A stretch of 64,000 nt of DNA from Ochotona curzoniae (GCF_017591425.1 NW_024466512.1:21939501-22003500), one strand, 5' to 3'. Numbered from the stretch's first letter, positions 19,571 through 31,107 are shown. A program made the numbers and translations. Notes: a model not told the origin generated them from the sequence alone.

Positions 19571-22326
19571 CAGCCTCTTCCTATTAGATCCCCCAGAATA
19601 AGAAATCCCTGGGAGGGCGTAGGTGAGCAAGACTGGGGCCGGTCAATGGGGTCTTTGGCTGGGCAAAGACTGGCCCTGGATGCCAAACTGTGAGCCCATC
19701 CTGGAGCTGCTGGCAAGGTGAGGGGCTGGCTGTCCCATGGGGTAGGGTGCCGTGGGGGGGGGCACCAGGACCTGGGCTGGCCAAGTAGGGGCAGCAAGTG
19801 TGTCAGACATGCTGTGAGCCACCTGGGCAGAGGGTCCCATCCTGTGTCGTGCTGGTGAACTGAGGGGCTCAGGGCAGCCAGGGGCCACATCCCACCCCAG
19901 CTGTACTGTGATGTGCCTGTTGGCTCCCAGCTGCTCCGACTGCCAACTCCTACTGGGTTGCCTCCTGCACCTGGAACCGAAGTCACCTGCAGGTCATTCA
20001 CAGCACCACCAGCCCTCACAGGAGCTTGGAGAACCTAGGGCCAGCTTCACACCTGCAATGGGTCTCCCCCTCCCCCAGGCAGTCAGCACTCAGTGCCCAT
20101 ACGGCCCCCAAGCCAAGCAGCAGCCACACAAAGCCGCTATTATAGCTAACAGGTCGAGCCAGATCCTCCCTGGTGTGCCACCCACTGCACTGCAGGGGGC
20201 CCCTGGGACCCAGGCCCTGCCTGAGCTTCTGGAGCCCTAAGGCAGCCGCCCACTCAGCCACTGCATGGGGCTGTGCCAGTTCCAAAACGGCGCTCGGGTC
20301 TGGCGGACTGCGGGAGCTTGGTCAGTGTCGTTGGCTCCGTCACACCAGGCAGGCAAGGGGCCTTGCTCCCCACACAGGTTGGTTAATTCCTCCTCTCTTC
20401 CTCCAGCTCTGCTTGTGCCGTGTTCCTTTTCTGTTTCGATCACAGACCATTTCCTGCAGGCGCCATGGAAGTTCAGCAGTTTCCAGCTTCCTCCAGCAAG
20501 GAACTGCGGCCAGCGAGCCAGCAGTTGGCCTTGACTGTGACCCTCGCAGCCCCCTCCCCTCTACCCTCTCCCTGCTCCCTCCAGAGTGTGGTCAGGCTGC
20601 CCTGAGCCCGCGCCCTGCAGGCCTGGCAGGCAGCCGGCTCTCCTACTGCCGCCCTGAGCGCCGAGCTCGGTGCATGCGGGATTCGCTGAAATTCGGTCCC
20701 AACGAATTTTGGTCCGAGAGCGGGGAGTTCCCCACGGTCCTTCCATGCCAAGGATCCTAGCACCCTTGGGAGTCTGGCACCTCTGGGGCACCCCACCCAG
20801 GGCCTGGGAGTGTTGGAGGGAGGTGGGATGGTCACTGCAGTTGGGCCGTGTATGGTAACGTCCCAGCGGCGGCAACCAGCCCTGCTGCCGGGGTGATCTA
20901 GATGTGCAGAGAATTCACTTCTGCCCCCGCTGAGTGGAGCAGGGTCCCTAAGCAGTGGGGCTGGAGACTGTCAGCTCTTGCCTCGTGCTTTTTGTGTGTT
21001 TATGAGTGCCAGTGCTGGGTTGCTTTTGAAGGGAGGAGATGTAGCAAGACTTTGGGGGGTCAATGCTGCACCCAACTTGCTCAGCAGTGTCTCACACAAG
21101 ACAGCAAGGCAGTGTGGTGATGACAAGGCAGTCTCTGAGCCAGTTGGGAGCTGTTGTGTTTGGACCTGGCAGCTGCTTCTCCCCCACATCCATCCCATTC
21201 CCTGGGAGTAGTTTCTATGCCCAGAAAATACCAGCCCCCCCCCCCAACGCAGACACAACAGCCTTTTGAGGTGGTCCTGGAGAATCAGAGAGGTGACAGT
21301 TTCCCCTGGGATCCTGCAGCCCTCTGCAAGATACAGGTGAAGAGAAGCCACACCTCAGTAAAAATGCACTGGCTTTGCAGCTTCAGACTCACTGGGAGTG
21401 GAGGGGACAATCAGACCTGCCCAGCTGGGAGGAAGCTGACCCTGTGGTTCTAGACTATTTTTGTTTTCCACATTTCGCGCAGCCTGCAGCCCCGAGCTGC
21501 TACCAAGGTGTGCAAGGAACCCACTGCACACTAGTGCTGTGCCAGAACCCTTGTTCTGGACCCAGCACCAGCTTGCCGGAGCGGGGCCCAAATGCCTGAT
21601 GGGAATGAGCACTAAGCAGGGAGGTTGGCCAAGTCCTTTGCATCCAGAGTCTTTCTTTCTCACCGAGATCTATTCCAAGGAGGTTGCAGGTGAAAGGGTG
21701 GATCAACATCCCTACCCCCACCCCCACCTCCCAACACACACCTGACAAATTTCCCCTGCAGCTTCCTTTGTCCCTGTTTTGCAATCACAATGGCTACCCT
21801 GGCTACCAGCTACCGGGCCAGGGCAGAGCAGTAATCCAGTGGCTCTCAGTTTTGGTAGTTGCCCTTACCCACTGTGGAGATGTACAGAGCTCTTGCAGGA
21901 CTGTGCTTGCCCTGCACCCACCAGCTGCAAATTTGTTGCACTCTCCCATCCCAAGAAAAGTCTCCAAATCCCCCAATTCCCCATCTACTTCAGCTCACTG
22001 TGCCAGAACAGTAAGTTAACCCTTCCACCATCTAGTTTTCTTCCAGAAAAGCCCACCCAGGTCGGTTTGTTCACTTGTAATTGGACTGGCAGTTTGGGGA
22101 CTGGATATTATGGGTTCTGAGTGGGTATCATGGCTACTTTTCTGGCTAGAAGGGGCTGGGGTCTCCCTGTGGGTTCCTAAGAAGTCTTTTTCCAGATCCC
22201 TTCCGGGGCCAGGCTAGAGCTGGCAGACTGGAAATCCCAGTCTCCAGAGAGGGCTGGAGAAGACCAGGTCCCTGACTCCTGTTTCAGTGTGTCCCAGTGT
22301 TCCCCAGCAGATGCTGGGCCTTCCAG
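19571..22326. other. 2.8 kb GC-rich non-coding stretch
   Basis: No recognisable exon. The text between about 19.6 and 22.1 kb is C/G-rich without many CpGs and has long chance frames. It might be decayed repeat (an L1 5' UTR or LTR), but I cannot match a family. Confidence 0.35.
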
Positions 22327-22810
22327 CACACACACACACACACACAGCTCACCAATCCACATGAACATGACCACCCCTGAGGAGGTCTTCCCCTGTGACC
22401 TACACCCCACTGCACTCACTCCCTTACACACTGTCCCAGGCAAGCATATGTTGCCTACACAACTCACGCACGATTTCATCTCACATACAATCAGAACATT
22501 AAGGATGATACACACATGTAATGCAAAAGCACCACAAAGAAAAATGAATTCACACTCAAATAACACAGTTCACACTCCCCAAAATGAGTGAACACACAAT
22601 TGCACACAGTCACACTCACACATGGCTTGCCTACGATAAGCCTGCATGTACCATGTTAGTTTCGGTTTGAAACTTAAGTAGAAACAAGCATTTACATGCA
22701 AGAAATGCAAACACTACAACACAACACCCTTACAAACATTCAGGGCAGAGGAACCAGCTGATGGCTGACACATTCACAATTTTACACAATTGCACACCCA
22801 AAGATAAGTT
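22327..22810. repeat. CA repeat and degenerate CA-rich region
   Basis: A pure (CA) run at about 22327-22345 is followed by nearly 500 bases in which CACA, ACAC and CACT words dominate. It looks like an old, decayed expansion just past the TLX1 polyadenylation signal. Confidence 0.7.
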
Positions 22811-22989
22811 CTCTGCAGCCCTGGCTGTGCCAGCAACACCTGGCTCTCCTGCTTCTTCCCCCCAAAACCGCCCCTCGCCCGTCTTTCTCTCCAGTGCCCT
22901 TCCTTAGGGTCAAACACCAGCAGCTGCCTCTTCAGTTTGCACCAAACGCAAAGAGCTGGGAGATGTAGGGCTCAGCAAGGAGCAGCAGC

Positions 22990-23815
22990 CCAATTCCGGA
23001 TCCGGAGGGCTTTATTATTTTTTCCACATAAATTACACAAGCACTTTATAAAATGGTTACACAGAAAACACTTTGTAAGTGTGTCACTTAACTCCCTACC
23101 CCACTCCAAACAGGATCTGGGGAAATGGTCTGAGCCTGGGTGAAACTCTGGCTGTGTGTACCTGGGGGCGGTTGGGAGCCTAGAGGGGACGCGTGAAGCT
23201 GTTGCGTGTGGGCTGGTGTCACAGGGCCACCTAGCCTTGTATGTGGGTGGGGGCACTATGCTGTTCAAAATGAGTCTTGGTCACCCCTGGCCCGTGTCTG
23301 AGGGTGAGGGTCAAAGTGCGAATGCTCTGACCCTGTGTGTGCCACTCTGTGCTGTGGGTGGTTCGCAGGTTCCTGTGTGTGGGCTCTGGAGTGCCATCAG
23401 GAGGGACAATGACATCACCTCTGTGTGTGACGAGGAGTGGGACTTGAGGGGGGCTCCCAGGGCACTTGCAGATGGCGGTGCTGGGATCCCCAAATTCTCA
23501 TAATTCCCCTTCCCTAGCTTTTCTGTTCCATGTTAAAAAGAAAAAAACGGAATAAAATGAAATAGACTACTGGAAGGACTCGAAATAATTCCAGTGGGCA
23601 CGGGGATCCCATCCGCATCGGTTTCTGGGATGGACCCTCTCTTGTCTTTGCTTCCACGGAAAGGAGCACAGAGGCCAATGCAGGCTGGAGTTCGGGAAAC
23701 CCGGAAGGGTTCGCTCCCGCGTTGTGCAGTCCAAGGCAGGGAGGGATGGGGCAAAGTCCTGACTCTGAGCCAGCCTCAACCCGGCCTGGGGGCTCGCAGG
23801 GCAGCACGGGCAGGC
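22990..23815 (-). other. TLX1: TLX1 3' UTR
   Basis: The sequence between the TLX1 stop codon and the AATAAA signal at 23011-23016. The length of about 800 nt is plausible for this gene. The part near 23018-23080 is AT-rich, unlike the surroundings. The exact cleavage site is not visible. Confidence 0.6.
23011..23016 (-). terminator. TLX1: TLX1 polyadenylation signal
   Basis: TTTATT on the plus strand reads AATAAA on the gene strand, about 800 nt after the stop codon. It is the first canonical signal I found downstream of the stop. Confidence 0.6.
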
Positions 23816-24038
23816 TCACTCGCAGGCGGACGCCACAGACGTGACGCTGGTGATCTTGGTGGAGTCATCAGACCACGGCTGCAGGTTCTGCAGGGCGAAG
23901 AGTGACGAGTTGTGCACACACAGGGGGTCGGCCGGCAGCGGCTGCGCCAGGCTCTTCTGGAAAGCCTCCTGCTGCAGCTGCAGGAGGATGCGGTTCGCCT
24001 GCTGCCTCTCGGCCTCGCGTTCCTCGGCGGTCTGTCGC
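23816..24038 (-). CDS. TLX1: TLX1 coding exon 3
   Basis: 223 nt. It completes the homeodomain (last three positions), then a Glu/Arg/Gln-rich helix, and the C-terminal [14 protein letters not shown] block and SACE end. The stop is TGA at 23816-23818. The acceptor is GGGGCAG/GCGA. Confidence 0.96.
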
Positions 24039-27000
24039 CTGCCCCGGGAACAAGCTGTTATCCAATGCGAGCACCAACCCGGCTCCGACGCTTGCGCGGA
24101 CTCCCCGGGCGGGGCGGAAGGCCGTCTCCATTTTGGGCCCCGTCAACGCACTGGCAAGACCTGGGAAACCTCCCTCTCCCCACCGACCCCCTCCATGGAT
24201 GTAGGTATGGCGAGAAGCAATGGGGAAGTCTGCGAGGCACCCAACAGCTGGCACTCCCCGACTAGGAGTACGCAGCGCACCACTACCACGCCGGGCTAGG
24301 AGGACATCTGGCCTGGCCTGCACCCCCAGGGAGACCAGGCGGGTCCCAGGTCCCAAAAGGCACACCCTCTCCGAGATCACAGGGCAGCCAGGAGAGGGCT
24401 CGAGGCCGACCCTTCTCTGCTTCCTGCCCACCAGCCTCTCCCAGACCTCCCCCGCCCAGCCTTGGGCCCCCAAGGGCTCCCACCGGACCGCAGGCTGTCT
24501 CCGAGGCGGTCCTGGGAGGCGATGACTCACTCCGTTTAATGCCGCCCCTCTGCCCTGTCAACTAAGATCAAACGTCTGTCTCTAAGGTGGACAGACCTAA
24601 TGGGAGTCCCCGGGGCCTCCCGAAGCAATTTGTAGGCGATCGATGAAGCCCCGCGAAGCCTGCAGCCTGCGAGAGCCTCTTGCAGCCACGGCCACACCGT
24701 CCTGGCTTCCCCCTCTCTGAATCCTTGGGGTTCTGCCCTTCCCCTTTCTGCCTCTCCAATCGCCTGAAGCTTTTCTGTCTTTGTGTCTCGCTGTTGCTCT
24801 CACCTCCCCAACTCCCTGTTTTCCCTTTGAACTGGGGGGGATTCTAGAAAGCAAAACGGGCATCGCAGTCAAGGACTCTTCCATTATAAATGAATTTGCC
24901 AGGTTGCCGGTTGGGCTTCTTGTCCCCCGTGGAATGGAGTTGTTGTTGTTCCTCTTCTTTGTTTTCAGTTTTCACTTTCTGCCGGCCTGGGTCTCCCTGG
25001 ATCCCCACCGCACCTTCTAGGGGACAGGGACTCCCTCCCCTGTCCCAGTCCATTGCCAACAGTAGTGCCTGAAAAACACCAGTGGCACCCCTCCTCCACC
25101 ACCAAGCTGGGACTCCAGAGGTCCTCCACCCCTTCTCCAGCTGCAGGAATGTGGGTGGGGGGCGGTAGCCTCTGGGGCGGGGGGCCTCTGCTTCCTCTGT
25201 GGCCCCGAAGGCGGAATCCTGGGCAGATTCCTCGCCTTCGTTCAGAAAAAGAGGAAACTCCAATTCCTTCCTCCTGAGCTCAGGCCCGCCCGGCGCGGCG
25301 CCGACTGCGCCCAACTCTCTCTTTCTAGCTCCCCCACCCAGGGCTTGAGCCCTAGACAAAATCCCGGCTGGGGCGGCTCGTGTGGAAGGGAGGGTTGGGG
25401 TCAGACCTGCCGGAGGGTGGAGCGAGAAAAAGGCTAACTGTGTGCTGACTAAGGTTGCCAGGAGTGTGTGCGTGGAGGAGGGGGGCGCTCCGGGCAGACA
25501 GAAGAGCAAAAAGCAGAAGTCAGTATTGTGCATGTGAAAAAGTGTGTAGTGTGTAGCTGTCCGTGTGTGACAGCAGCGGGGAAACGGCTCTCTTTCTCAC
25601 ACACCCCCATCTGCTCCTAATTGATCCCCCCTGGTCTGGAGCCACGGGAAGCCCGCCACAGCCGGTGCGGATTGATTTTTCGCCTCGCAGGCCCCAGTCC
25701 ACTGGGTAGAGTCGCCTGGAGACCAGGCGGTCAGTAGGACCCAGCTCGCCGTCTGGGGCCCCAGCCACTGCCCAGAGTCCGGCTGGTGCGCAGAAACAAG
25801 GCGTGGGCCGTTCCACCTTCAGTCTTGGACGACAGAGGCAGTGACCCTCCCAATAAAGATTAGTGTTAGCCATCAGAAAGTACCCGGAGGATTGACTATG
25901 CGTCTAGCCAGTTTGCCCAAATGCGCGGGACATCAGCTGCGTATCTGTGCGCACGGAGGGCTGTCCAGGGAGAGCCCTCTGAGCCGCCACACAAATCCGA
26001 GGCTCCACAGCCCCATCGCGGCCCTGAGCGGCCCTTGCTCCCAGGTCCCCGCGACCCCGGCGGAAGCCCGCACCCCGCAAACCTGTGGGCGGCATTGCCT
26101 GTAGAGGCTGCCAGAGAGCGCTAAGTAATGGCAGGACCCTGCGCCGCCTGAGGCTGGGTCGCCCCGCGTGCTCACCTCCACTTCGTCCTCCGGTTCTGAA
26201 ACCAGGTTTTGACCTGCGCGTCGGTCATTTTAAGTGCCTTGGCCAGGGCGGCGCGCTCGGCGGAGGCCAGGTACTTCTGGCGGTGGAAGCGCTTCTCCAG
26301 CTCGCAGATTTGCAGGCGCGTGAAAGATGTGCGCGGCTTCTTCTTCTTAGGGGGTGTCCGGTTCTGATAGGGGTGACCTATACGGCGTGTTACAGTGAAG
26401 GGTGAGAGGGCCACTGGAGCGGGAGACAGACAGACGGCAGAGGCAAGCGGCAGAGCGTCAGGAGGCGTCCCAGGCCCGACACCCCGCGAGTCAGCGAGCG
26501 CAGCGCAGCCGCGGGACCCCGGCGTGCGTGAGGGGCCCAGAGCCAGCGGGAAGTCCTCAGCAAAAAAACCCTGGGCGGAAAAACGGTTCTCCCCCGCCCG
26601 CCAGGGCGACGCAGCCGCCTCCGCCAGTGCCCCGAGGCTTCCCTTGCCCTAGGCCCTTGCCTGCTTCCCACCCTGCCCCCCCCCCCCCATTTCTTCGGTG
26701 GAGCTGAAGGTCGCAGCAGCCTCAGACCTCAGGGCTCAGACAAGGTGCTCCACAGCCCCCGCCCCCGCCACCGAGCTAGTGCAGGCCCCTAACTCAGTCC
26801 CCACCCCAGCGTCCACCGCACAGCAGCACACCCAGACAGAAGAGGCTCAAACGAATAACATCTACACGGCCCCCCCCAGGCCAACACACAAGGCACAGGG
26901 CCACACGAAGTCACAGCTGTCCACCACCGCCTCAGAACCCCCTCCGCTGGGAAATGGCTATGGCTCCGCTGGCTATGGCTTCCTCTCCGTCACAGGATGA

Positions 27001-28870
27001 GGACCAGCGATCTCTTGCCTGGGACCCGGGCTTGTGTCAGAGCACTGGGGTCGCCTCAGTTAGGGTTCTCCTCTAAATCCATTCTACCAACAGTAGCGCC
27101 TGATGCCCCAGCACCTTCACCCTCCCCCAGCCCTCGGGGGCTACAGGGGCCAGCGGCCTCTCTGCCTGTGCTGCTAGGAGCAGGGGTCTGGGATACCGCA
27201 GGGGGTCCCTCAGCCCAGGGCTTCACGCCACACCTTTTTCTCTCGCCCGTGCCCCTGTGCCCCTTCGCCTCTCCCACCCGTGCACCCTGGACTCCCTGTG
27301 GCAGTGCACAGCGGCCTACAGCTTCCTAACTCCTCTTTCCAAGGCCCAGCTGCAGGAATTTCAGACTCAGCTTTCCGCCTAGGGTTTGGAGATTTGGACT
27401 AGACAGAAAGAGTACAGACTGGGTGGGATCTTAAGGCCAAGGGGAAGAGGCGGCAAAGAAAAAGCAAAGCCATGGAGAGGACTGAGTGTGGAGAGTGAGA
27501 GCGGAAGCAGGCGCAGCGGGAGCCGGGGTGGAGCCGGGGAAGGAGTGCAGAGGGCGGCTGCCCGGAGCCACCAAGCGCCAGTCCTCCCGCTGCCCGCTGC
27601 CGCTGGATCGCTAGGCAGGGCTTTATTCATGCCCAAGGTATTAGGGATGCGGTGCCAGGGAGAGGAAGCCCCTTCGGGACAGAAGGAAGAGGAGGGCGCC
27701 GTCCCCAGTGGCTCTGCTCCGGGCAGCCAGGGACTTGGACGAAGGATCCGGGAAGGTTCTGCCAGCTCTGCCGCCGGACCTGGGCTGGCCCGAGCTCTGA
27801 GCGGGGGGTGAGTGTATGGGGGGAACGGGGGACGATTTGGAGTAACCTGCTCTTTTCTTGTGTTTGATTCTAGAGCTTGCCCGCCACCCTGAGCGGAGGG
27901 CGGCAGCCTGGACGCCAGAAGCAGTTTGTTCACATGGTTTTCCCTGGAGCTGCGAATACTGCCGAGAGGAGGTAGTCCTGAAGCCCCTTCCCTATGCCTT
28001 ACTGGGCCCGGGACCCGGAGAGAGGCCGGGGGAGAGCCTCTTGGAGTAGGCTTCCTGCGGACGCGAGTCTGGGGCCCCGACTGGGAGACCTCTAAGAACA
28101 CGGGAACACGGCCCGTCTCGGATCATAGAACCAGGTGGGGAGCTGCACTTGAGCAAAGCGCGGGAGAGGAGCTGGGTGGCCGGTGCTCTCGGAGCGGGCT
28201 GCCGGGAGCCATCTGGCCAGCCGGAGAGAGCCAGGGAGAGCCGGGGCCGCGGCCAGGCGGGGCCGGACTCACCTGTGAACCTGTCCTTGGTGTATCTGCG
28301 GTTGCTCTCCATCCAGGGGAAGGTGAGGCCGGTGAGGTTGTTGACGCCTGGCACGGCAGGCACAGAGGGCACGGTAGGCAAACCGGTGGCCAGGGGCTGG
28401 GGGTGGGCCACGGCTCCCGCTAGCGGCCTGTGAGCCGGCACCCGGATCACTCCTGCTGCGCTCAGCGCCCCGCCGCCGCCGCCCCCGCCGCCGCCCCCGC
28501 CACTGCCGCCACCACCTGGACCGGGGCCGCCCGCCAAGGCCATGTTCACGTTGTAGGAGCCAGCCAGCGGGCCCATGCTGCAGGCGCCGCCGCCACTGCC
28601 GCCCGCTGGGCCGCCAGTGCCGCCAGGGCCTCCCGTGCCGCCGCCGTAGGCCCCCGCGCCCCCGGCCCCTGCTCCAGCGGAGGAGCCCCCGCCGCCGTAA
28701 GTGTAGGCGCCTCCGACCAAACAACCAAGACCGTATTCCGCATCCTGCAGGCGCGAAGCGGGCCCCATGCAACCGCCCTGGTCTGGGCTGTTGAGGATCT
28801 GGTCGATGCCGAAGCTGATGGGCTCCGCGTGGCCGGGGTGGAGGTGGTGTGGAGGACCCAGGTGCTCCAT
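23816..28870 (-). CDS. TLX1: TLX1 (HOX11) homeobox transcription factor, three coding exons
   Basis: Coding parts 28273-28870, 26176-26377 and 23816-24038 total 1023 nt, 340 residues plus stop. TLX1 is a nuclear DNA-binding protein needed for spleen formation and sensory neuron and hindbrain development; in humans its mis-expression drives T-cell leukaemia. Visible features: an Eh1-like FGIDQIL at 20-26 (binds Groucho/TLE), a glycine-rich region about 56-134, the conserved [10 protein letters not shown] block, FPWM at 184-187 (PBX contact), and a homeodomain at 211-270 with W258, F259, N261 and the TLX-specific Thr at homeodomain position 47 (residue 257). The C-terminus has the family's [14 protein letters not shown] block and ends SACE. 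The ATG has G at -3 and +4. Human TLX1 is 330 residues; the extra ones are mainly in the glycine-rich region. TLX2 and TLX3 are excluded by the MEHLGP start and SACE end. Confidence 0.97.
24039..26175 (-). other. TLX1: TLX1 intron 2
   Basis: About 2.1 kb, from GTGAGC to GGGGCAG. CpG-rich at both ends; no interspersed repeat recognised, which is notable in this SINE-rich window and suggests selection against insertions. Confidence 0.85.
26176..26377 (-). CDS. TLX1: TLX1 coding exon 2, with alternative in-frame start at 26413
   Basis: 202 nt coding for residues 200-267: the lead-in HPYQNRTPP, then homeodomain positions 1-57. The donor is AG/GTGAGC. With the acceptor before 26413 the exon would be 238 nt and insert 12 residues ([12 protein letters not shown]) in frame. 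The short form reproduces the human protein length and homeodomain position as I recall them, so I use it here; the long form is the arrangement of TLX2 and TLX3. Confidence 0.92.
26378..28272 (-). other. TLX1: TLX1 intron 1
   Basis: About 1.9 kb, GC-rich, no repeats seen. It starts GTGAGT and ends TATAG for the short form of exon 2. A stronger acceptor, with a TCTGTCTGTCTCCCGCTCCAG-type pyrimidine tract broken only by single purines, lies 36 nt earlier (cut before 26413). Confidence 0.85.
28273..28870 (-). CDS. TLX1: TLX1 coding exon 1
   Basis: 598 nt, 199 codons plus one base, ending in GTTCACAG/GTGAGT, a perfect donor. It encodes the Eh1-like motif, the glycine-rich region (eleven consecutive Gly at 124-134 from GGC/GGG codons), and the PBX-binding FPWM. 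The open frame continues upstream of the ATG without a stop as far as 29335. Confidence 0.96.
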
Positions 28871-29118
28871 GCCGGTCCCTTGCCGTGGGGGCCCTGGCCC
28901 CACGGGGGGCCCGGGCGGTGGTGCTCGCTGTGCTGGGCTCCGGGGGCAGCGAACGGGTCGAGGAAGCAACGGCGGCTCCTGGCTGCGCGGAGACTTGGAA
29001 GCGAAGTGCGCAGAAGGACTCAAGTACGAGGGGAGGGGAGGGAGAGAGGGGGCGCCGTATTCTTTCCCTCTCCGGCTTCTCCTTCCCCTCTCCGGCTGCT
29101 TGCTGGTTGTTGACTCTG

Positions 29119-29190
29119 GGACATCAATCACCGGGCGAAAAAGCCCGGCGCACGCGAGCCTCGCCGCTTCGGCCGGGTCTCTCCATTGGC
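29119..29190 (-). promoter_or_regulatory. TLX1: Probable TLX1 core promoter words: CCAAT box and PBX/HOX-type site
   Basis: On the gene strand, CCAATGG occurs at 29183-29189 and TGATTGATGT at about 29121-29130, roughly 320 and 250 bases upstream of the ATG. There is no TATA box. TGATTGAT is the classical PBX/HOX composite consensus. The transcription start is not visible in the sequence. Confidence 0.4.
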
Positions 29191-29550
29191 TGTGCGCAGC
29201 GAGGAACGGGGTGAATGACAGCGTGGGGGAGGGGGGAGGGGGAGAGCGAGGCCAGGAGCCGAGACAGATGCAGGAGCCAGAGATCGAGGGACGCAGACCG
29301 AGGCTCGGAGTAGCTCGCGGAAGAGAGAGACACAAGGGAGAGACGGGCGCTCAAAGGGCAAAATCAAAGTGAACATTGCCATTGACGGAGGGACGGCCAG
29401 ACAGGGGCACCAAGGAGGGAGGACAGACTCTCTCCCTCACCTGGCGGGAGCCGCCCCTTGTTTTGAACTGGACCAGAGGAGTCCAGCCCACCAAGCCTCC
29501 CCGGACAGGACAGGCTGTCCCTGCCCTACTGGAGAATCTCCCCAAGGGCT

Positions 29551-30705
29551 GAGCCGGGAAACACCTGTCACTCAAGCAGGCGATTTACTCTCAACTTCAA
29601 GTCCGGCTTGTTAGAAAGTAGAAGACTGTCTGCTCCCCAGGTATGGAGCCCAGACCCTGAGGCAGGACGGTGAGTCCAGGCTTGTCTTTCTGGAAAACAC
29701 AGGCCTGCGAACCACTGGCTATGTGTTGTGTTGTTACAAGAATCCACAGCCACCCTAACTCAGCCGCTTTTAGAAAACTGAAGGAACGGCGGGTGAGGAA
29801 AGGTCCGATGGAGGGAGTCTGACTGGGGGGCTTGCTGCCATGGCACCTCACGATGCCACCACTGCTACTTCCCCTCCCTTATAGAAACAGATGTCTCCAG
29901 AAGCCGTTCCCACATGAAATTCCACCAGATTGCTTGCCACCCGCCTTCCTGCCACGAAACCTTCTTGCTGTTCCAGGCAAAAAGCTTCTGCACTATGGTG
30001 AGGGGAGGAGTTGTCTTTTTAGTTTTGGAATCTTGGGAGAAAGGCCTGAGGCCTTAAGACAGTGGGGGGCTGGGGCTGAGGGACTAGGAAGGAGAAAAAC
30101 ACGAGTCCAGAGTAAATTTAGGCCTTTTAAAAGTTTTGCCTGTGACTGCTTGGCTGAAAGAGTGAAAGAGATGGGGTAGGAAGCCCCCTTTCTCTGTTTT
30201 CCCCCTTTTCTTTCTGGGAAAGGAGTAGCTACCTGTTTCAGGTCAGTTTCAGATTCCAGGGACCTATCTGGCCAAGAGTGTGAAGGTGAGCCTTCCACCC
30301 TGGGGTGTTGGGGAGGGGTGGCTCAAAAATGTCCTTGCTTTCACTGTGTCTGTCACCTCCATTTTAGAAAGCTCATCTAGGAGGCAGGAAGTGACTTATC
30401 CTTGACTCCTAACTGAAATACTGACCCCATGAACAAAATATGCTCACCCCAGCTTGATTTGCGGGGCGGGGGGGAGGAGGGGGGAAAATTCTTACTATAT
30501 GCTTGGCACTGGAACCCTGGCAGTGGGAATCAAAGTTCCTGACCTGCTATAGAGAGGATTAGACAAAAGACCGTTCAATAAACCAGTCTTAAGTCTCCCT
30601 GGGAACGGGTTGGTATAAATAATCAAGATGCAGGAGTCAGATGGAACTTGTGTGTTAGCCTGGATGTCTGGCCACTGGTTGGAAGCTCTCTTACAGTAGG
30701 GGGCT
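29551..30705. other. Non-coding TLX1 upstream flank
   Basis: No repeat or exon recognised. CpG density falls off quickly after about 29.5 kb. Confidence 0.45.

Positions 30706-30753
<48 letters not shown>
30706..30753 (+). repeat. (GT)n microsatellite
   Basis: About 24 uninterrupted GT units, likely polymorphic in length. Confidence 0.97.
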
Positions 30754-30755
<2 letters not shown>

Positions 30756-30994
30756 CCTTATCTGAGCTTTAGCTAGACCGACCAATGCCTTCTAAGTTGG
30801 TGCCAGATGTTAGGTAGGTAGTTGTTGGCAAAGTGAAGCAGAAGTCAGAGCAGAAGCAGAATCCTTGGCTGATTCTTTCCCCACCCAGTGTGAGTATGAC
30901 ACACTGACCCAGGAGACACCAGATGTTGGCAAGTTGTGGAAAACCAGGTCTCTTTCCCGCCTCTTATCTTGAGGGAACCAAAGCAGAAATAAAC

Positions 30995-31105
30995 AGGAAT
31001 ATTTACTGAGAAACTAGCAGATGCAGGGATCTCACATCTCATGGAAGCTGTGTGACAACCCTGTGAAGGCAGTAGTTCTCCAGTATTGTATAATTCAGAA
31101 AGCAA
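30995..31105 (+). repeat. MIR-like fragment
   Basis: The words ACATCTCATGGAAGC and TGTGACAACCCTGTGAAGGC match the MIR segment (ATTTAATCCTCACAACAACCCTATGAGG in the general consensus). Confidence 0.45.
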
Positions 31106-31107
31106 AG

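Larger units (their letters stand above)
23800..29550. promoter_or_regulatory. TLX1: CpG island covering TLX1
   Basis: CpGs are frequent through exon 3, intron 2, exon 2, intron 1, exon 1 and the 5' flank, as usual for developmental homeobox genes under Polycomb control. Limits are estimated by eye. No SINE or L1 piece was recognised inside. Confidence 0.75.

Noticed and set aside
1..23000. Searched for LBX1 downstream of TLX1
   Set aside because: No second homeodomain in any frame; LBX1 should lie beyond the left edge.
23868..24530. 220-codon open frame overlapping TLX1 exon 3
   Set aside because: Wrong frame relative to the homeodomain exon and no recognisable domain.
27379..28101. 240-codon open frame on the minus strand in TLX1 intron 1
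   Set aside because: Pro/Ser/Leu-rich low-complexity translation in GC-rich intronic sequence, no domain, not in the TLX1 frame.
26176..28870. TLX2, TLX3 or an NKX gene instead of TLX1
   Set aside because: N-terminus, glycine-rich region, [11 protein letters not shown] homeodomain start and SACE end fit TLX1 only.
28430..29113. 227-codon open frame antisense to TLX1 exon 1
   Set aside because: Ala/Arg/Gly-rich mirror of the glycine-coding exon; a shadow of the real gene.
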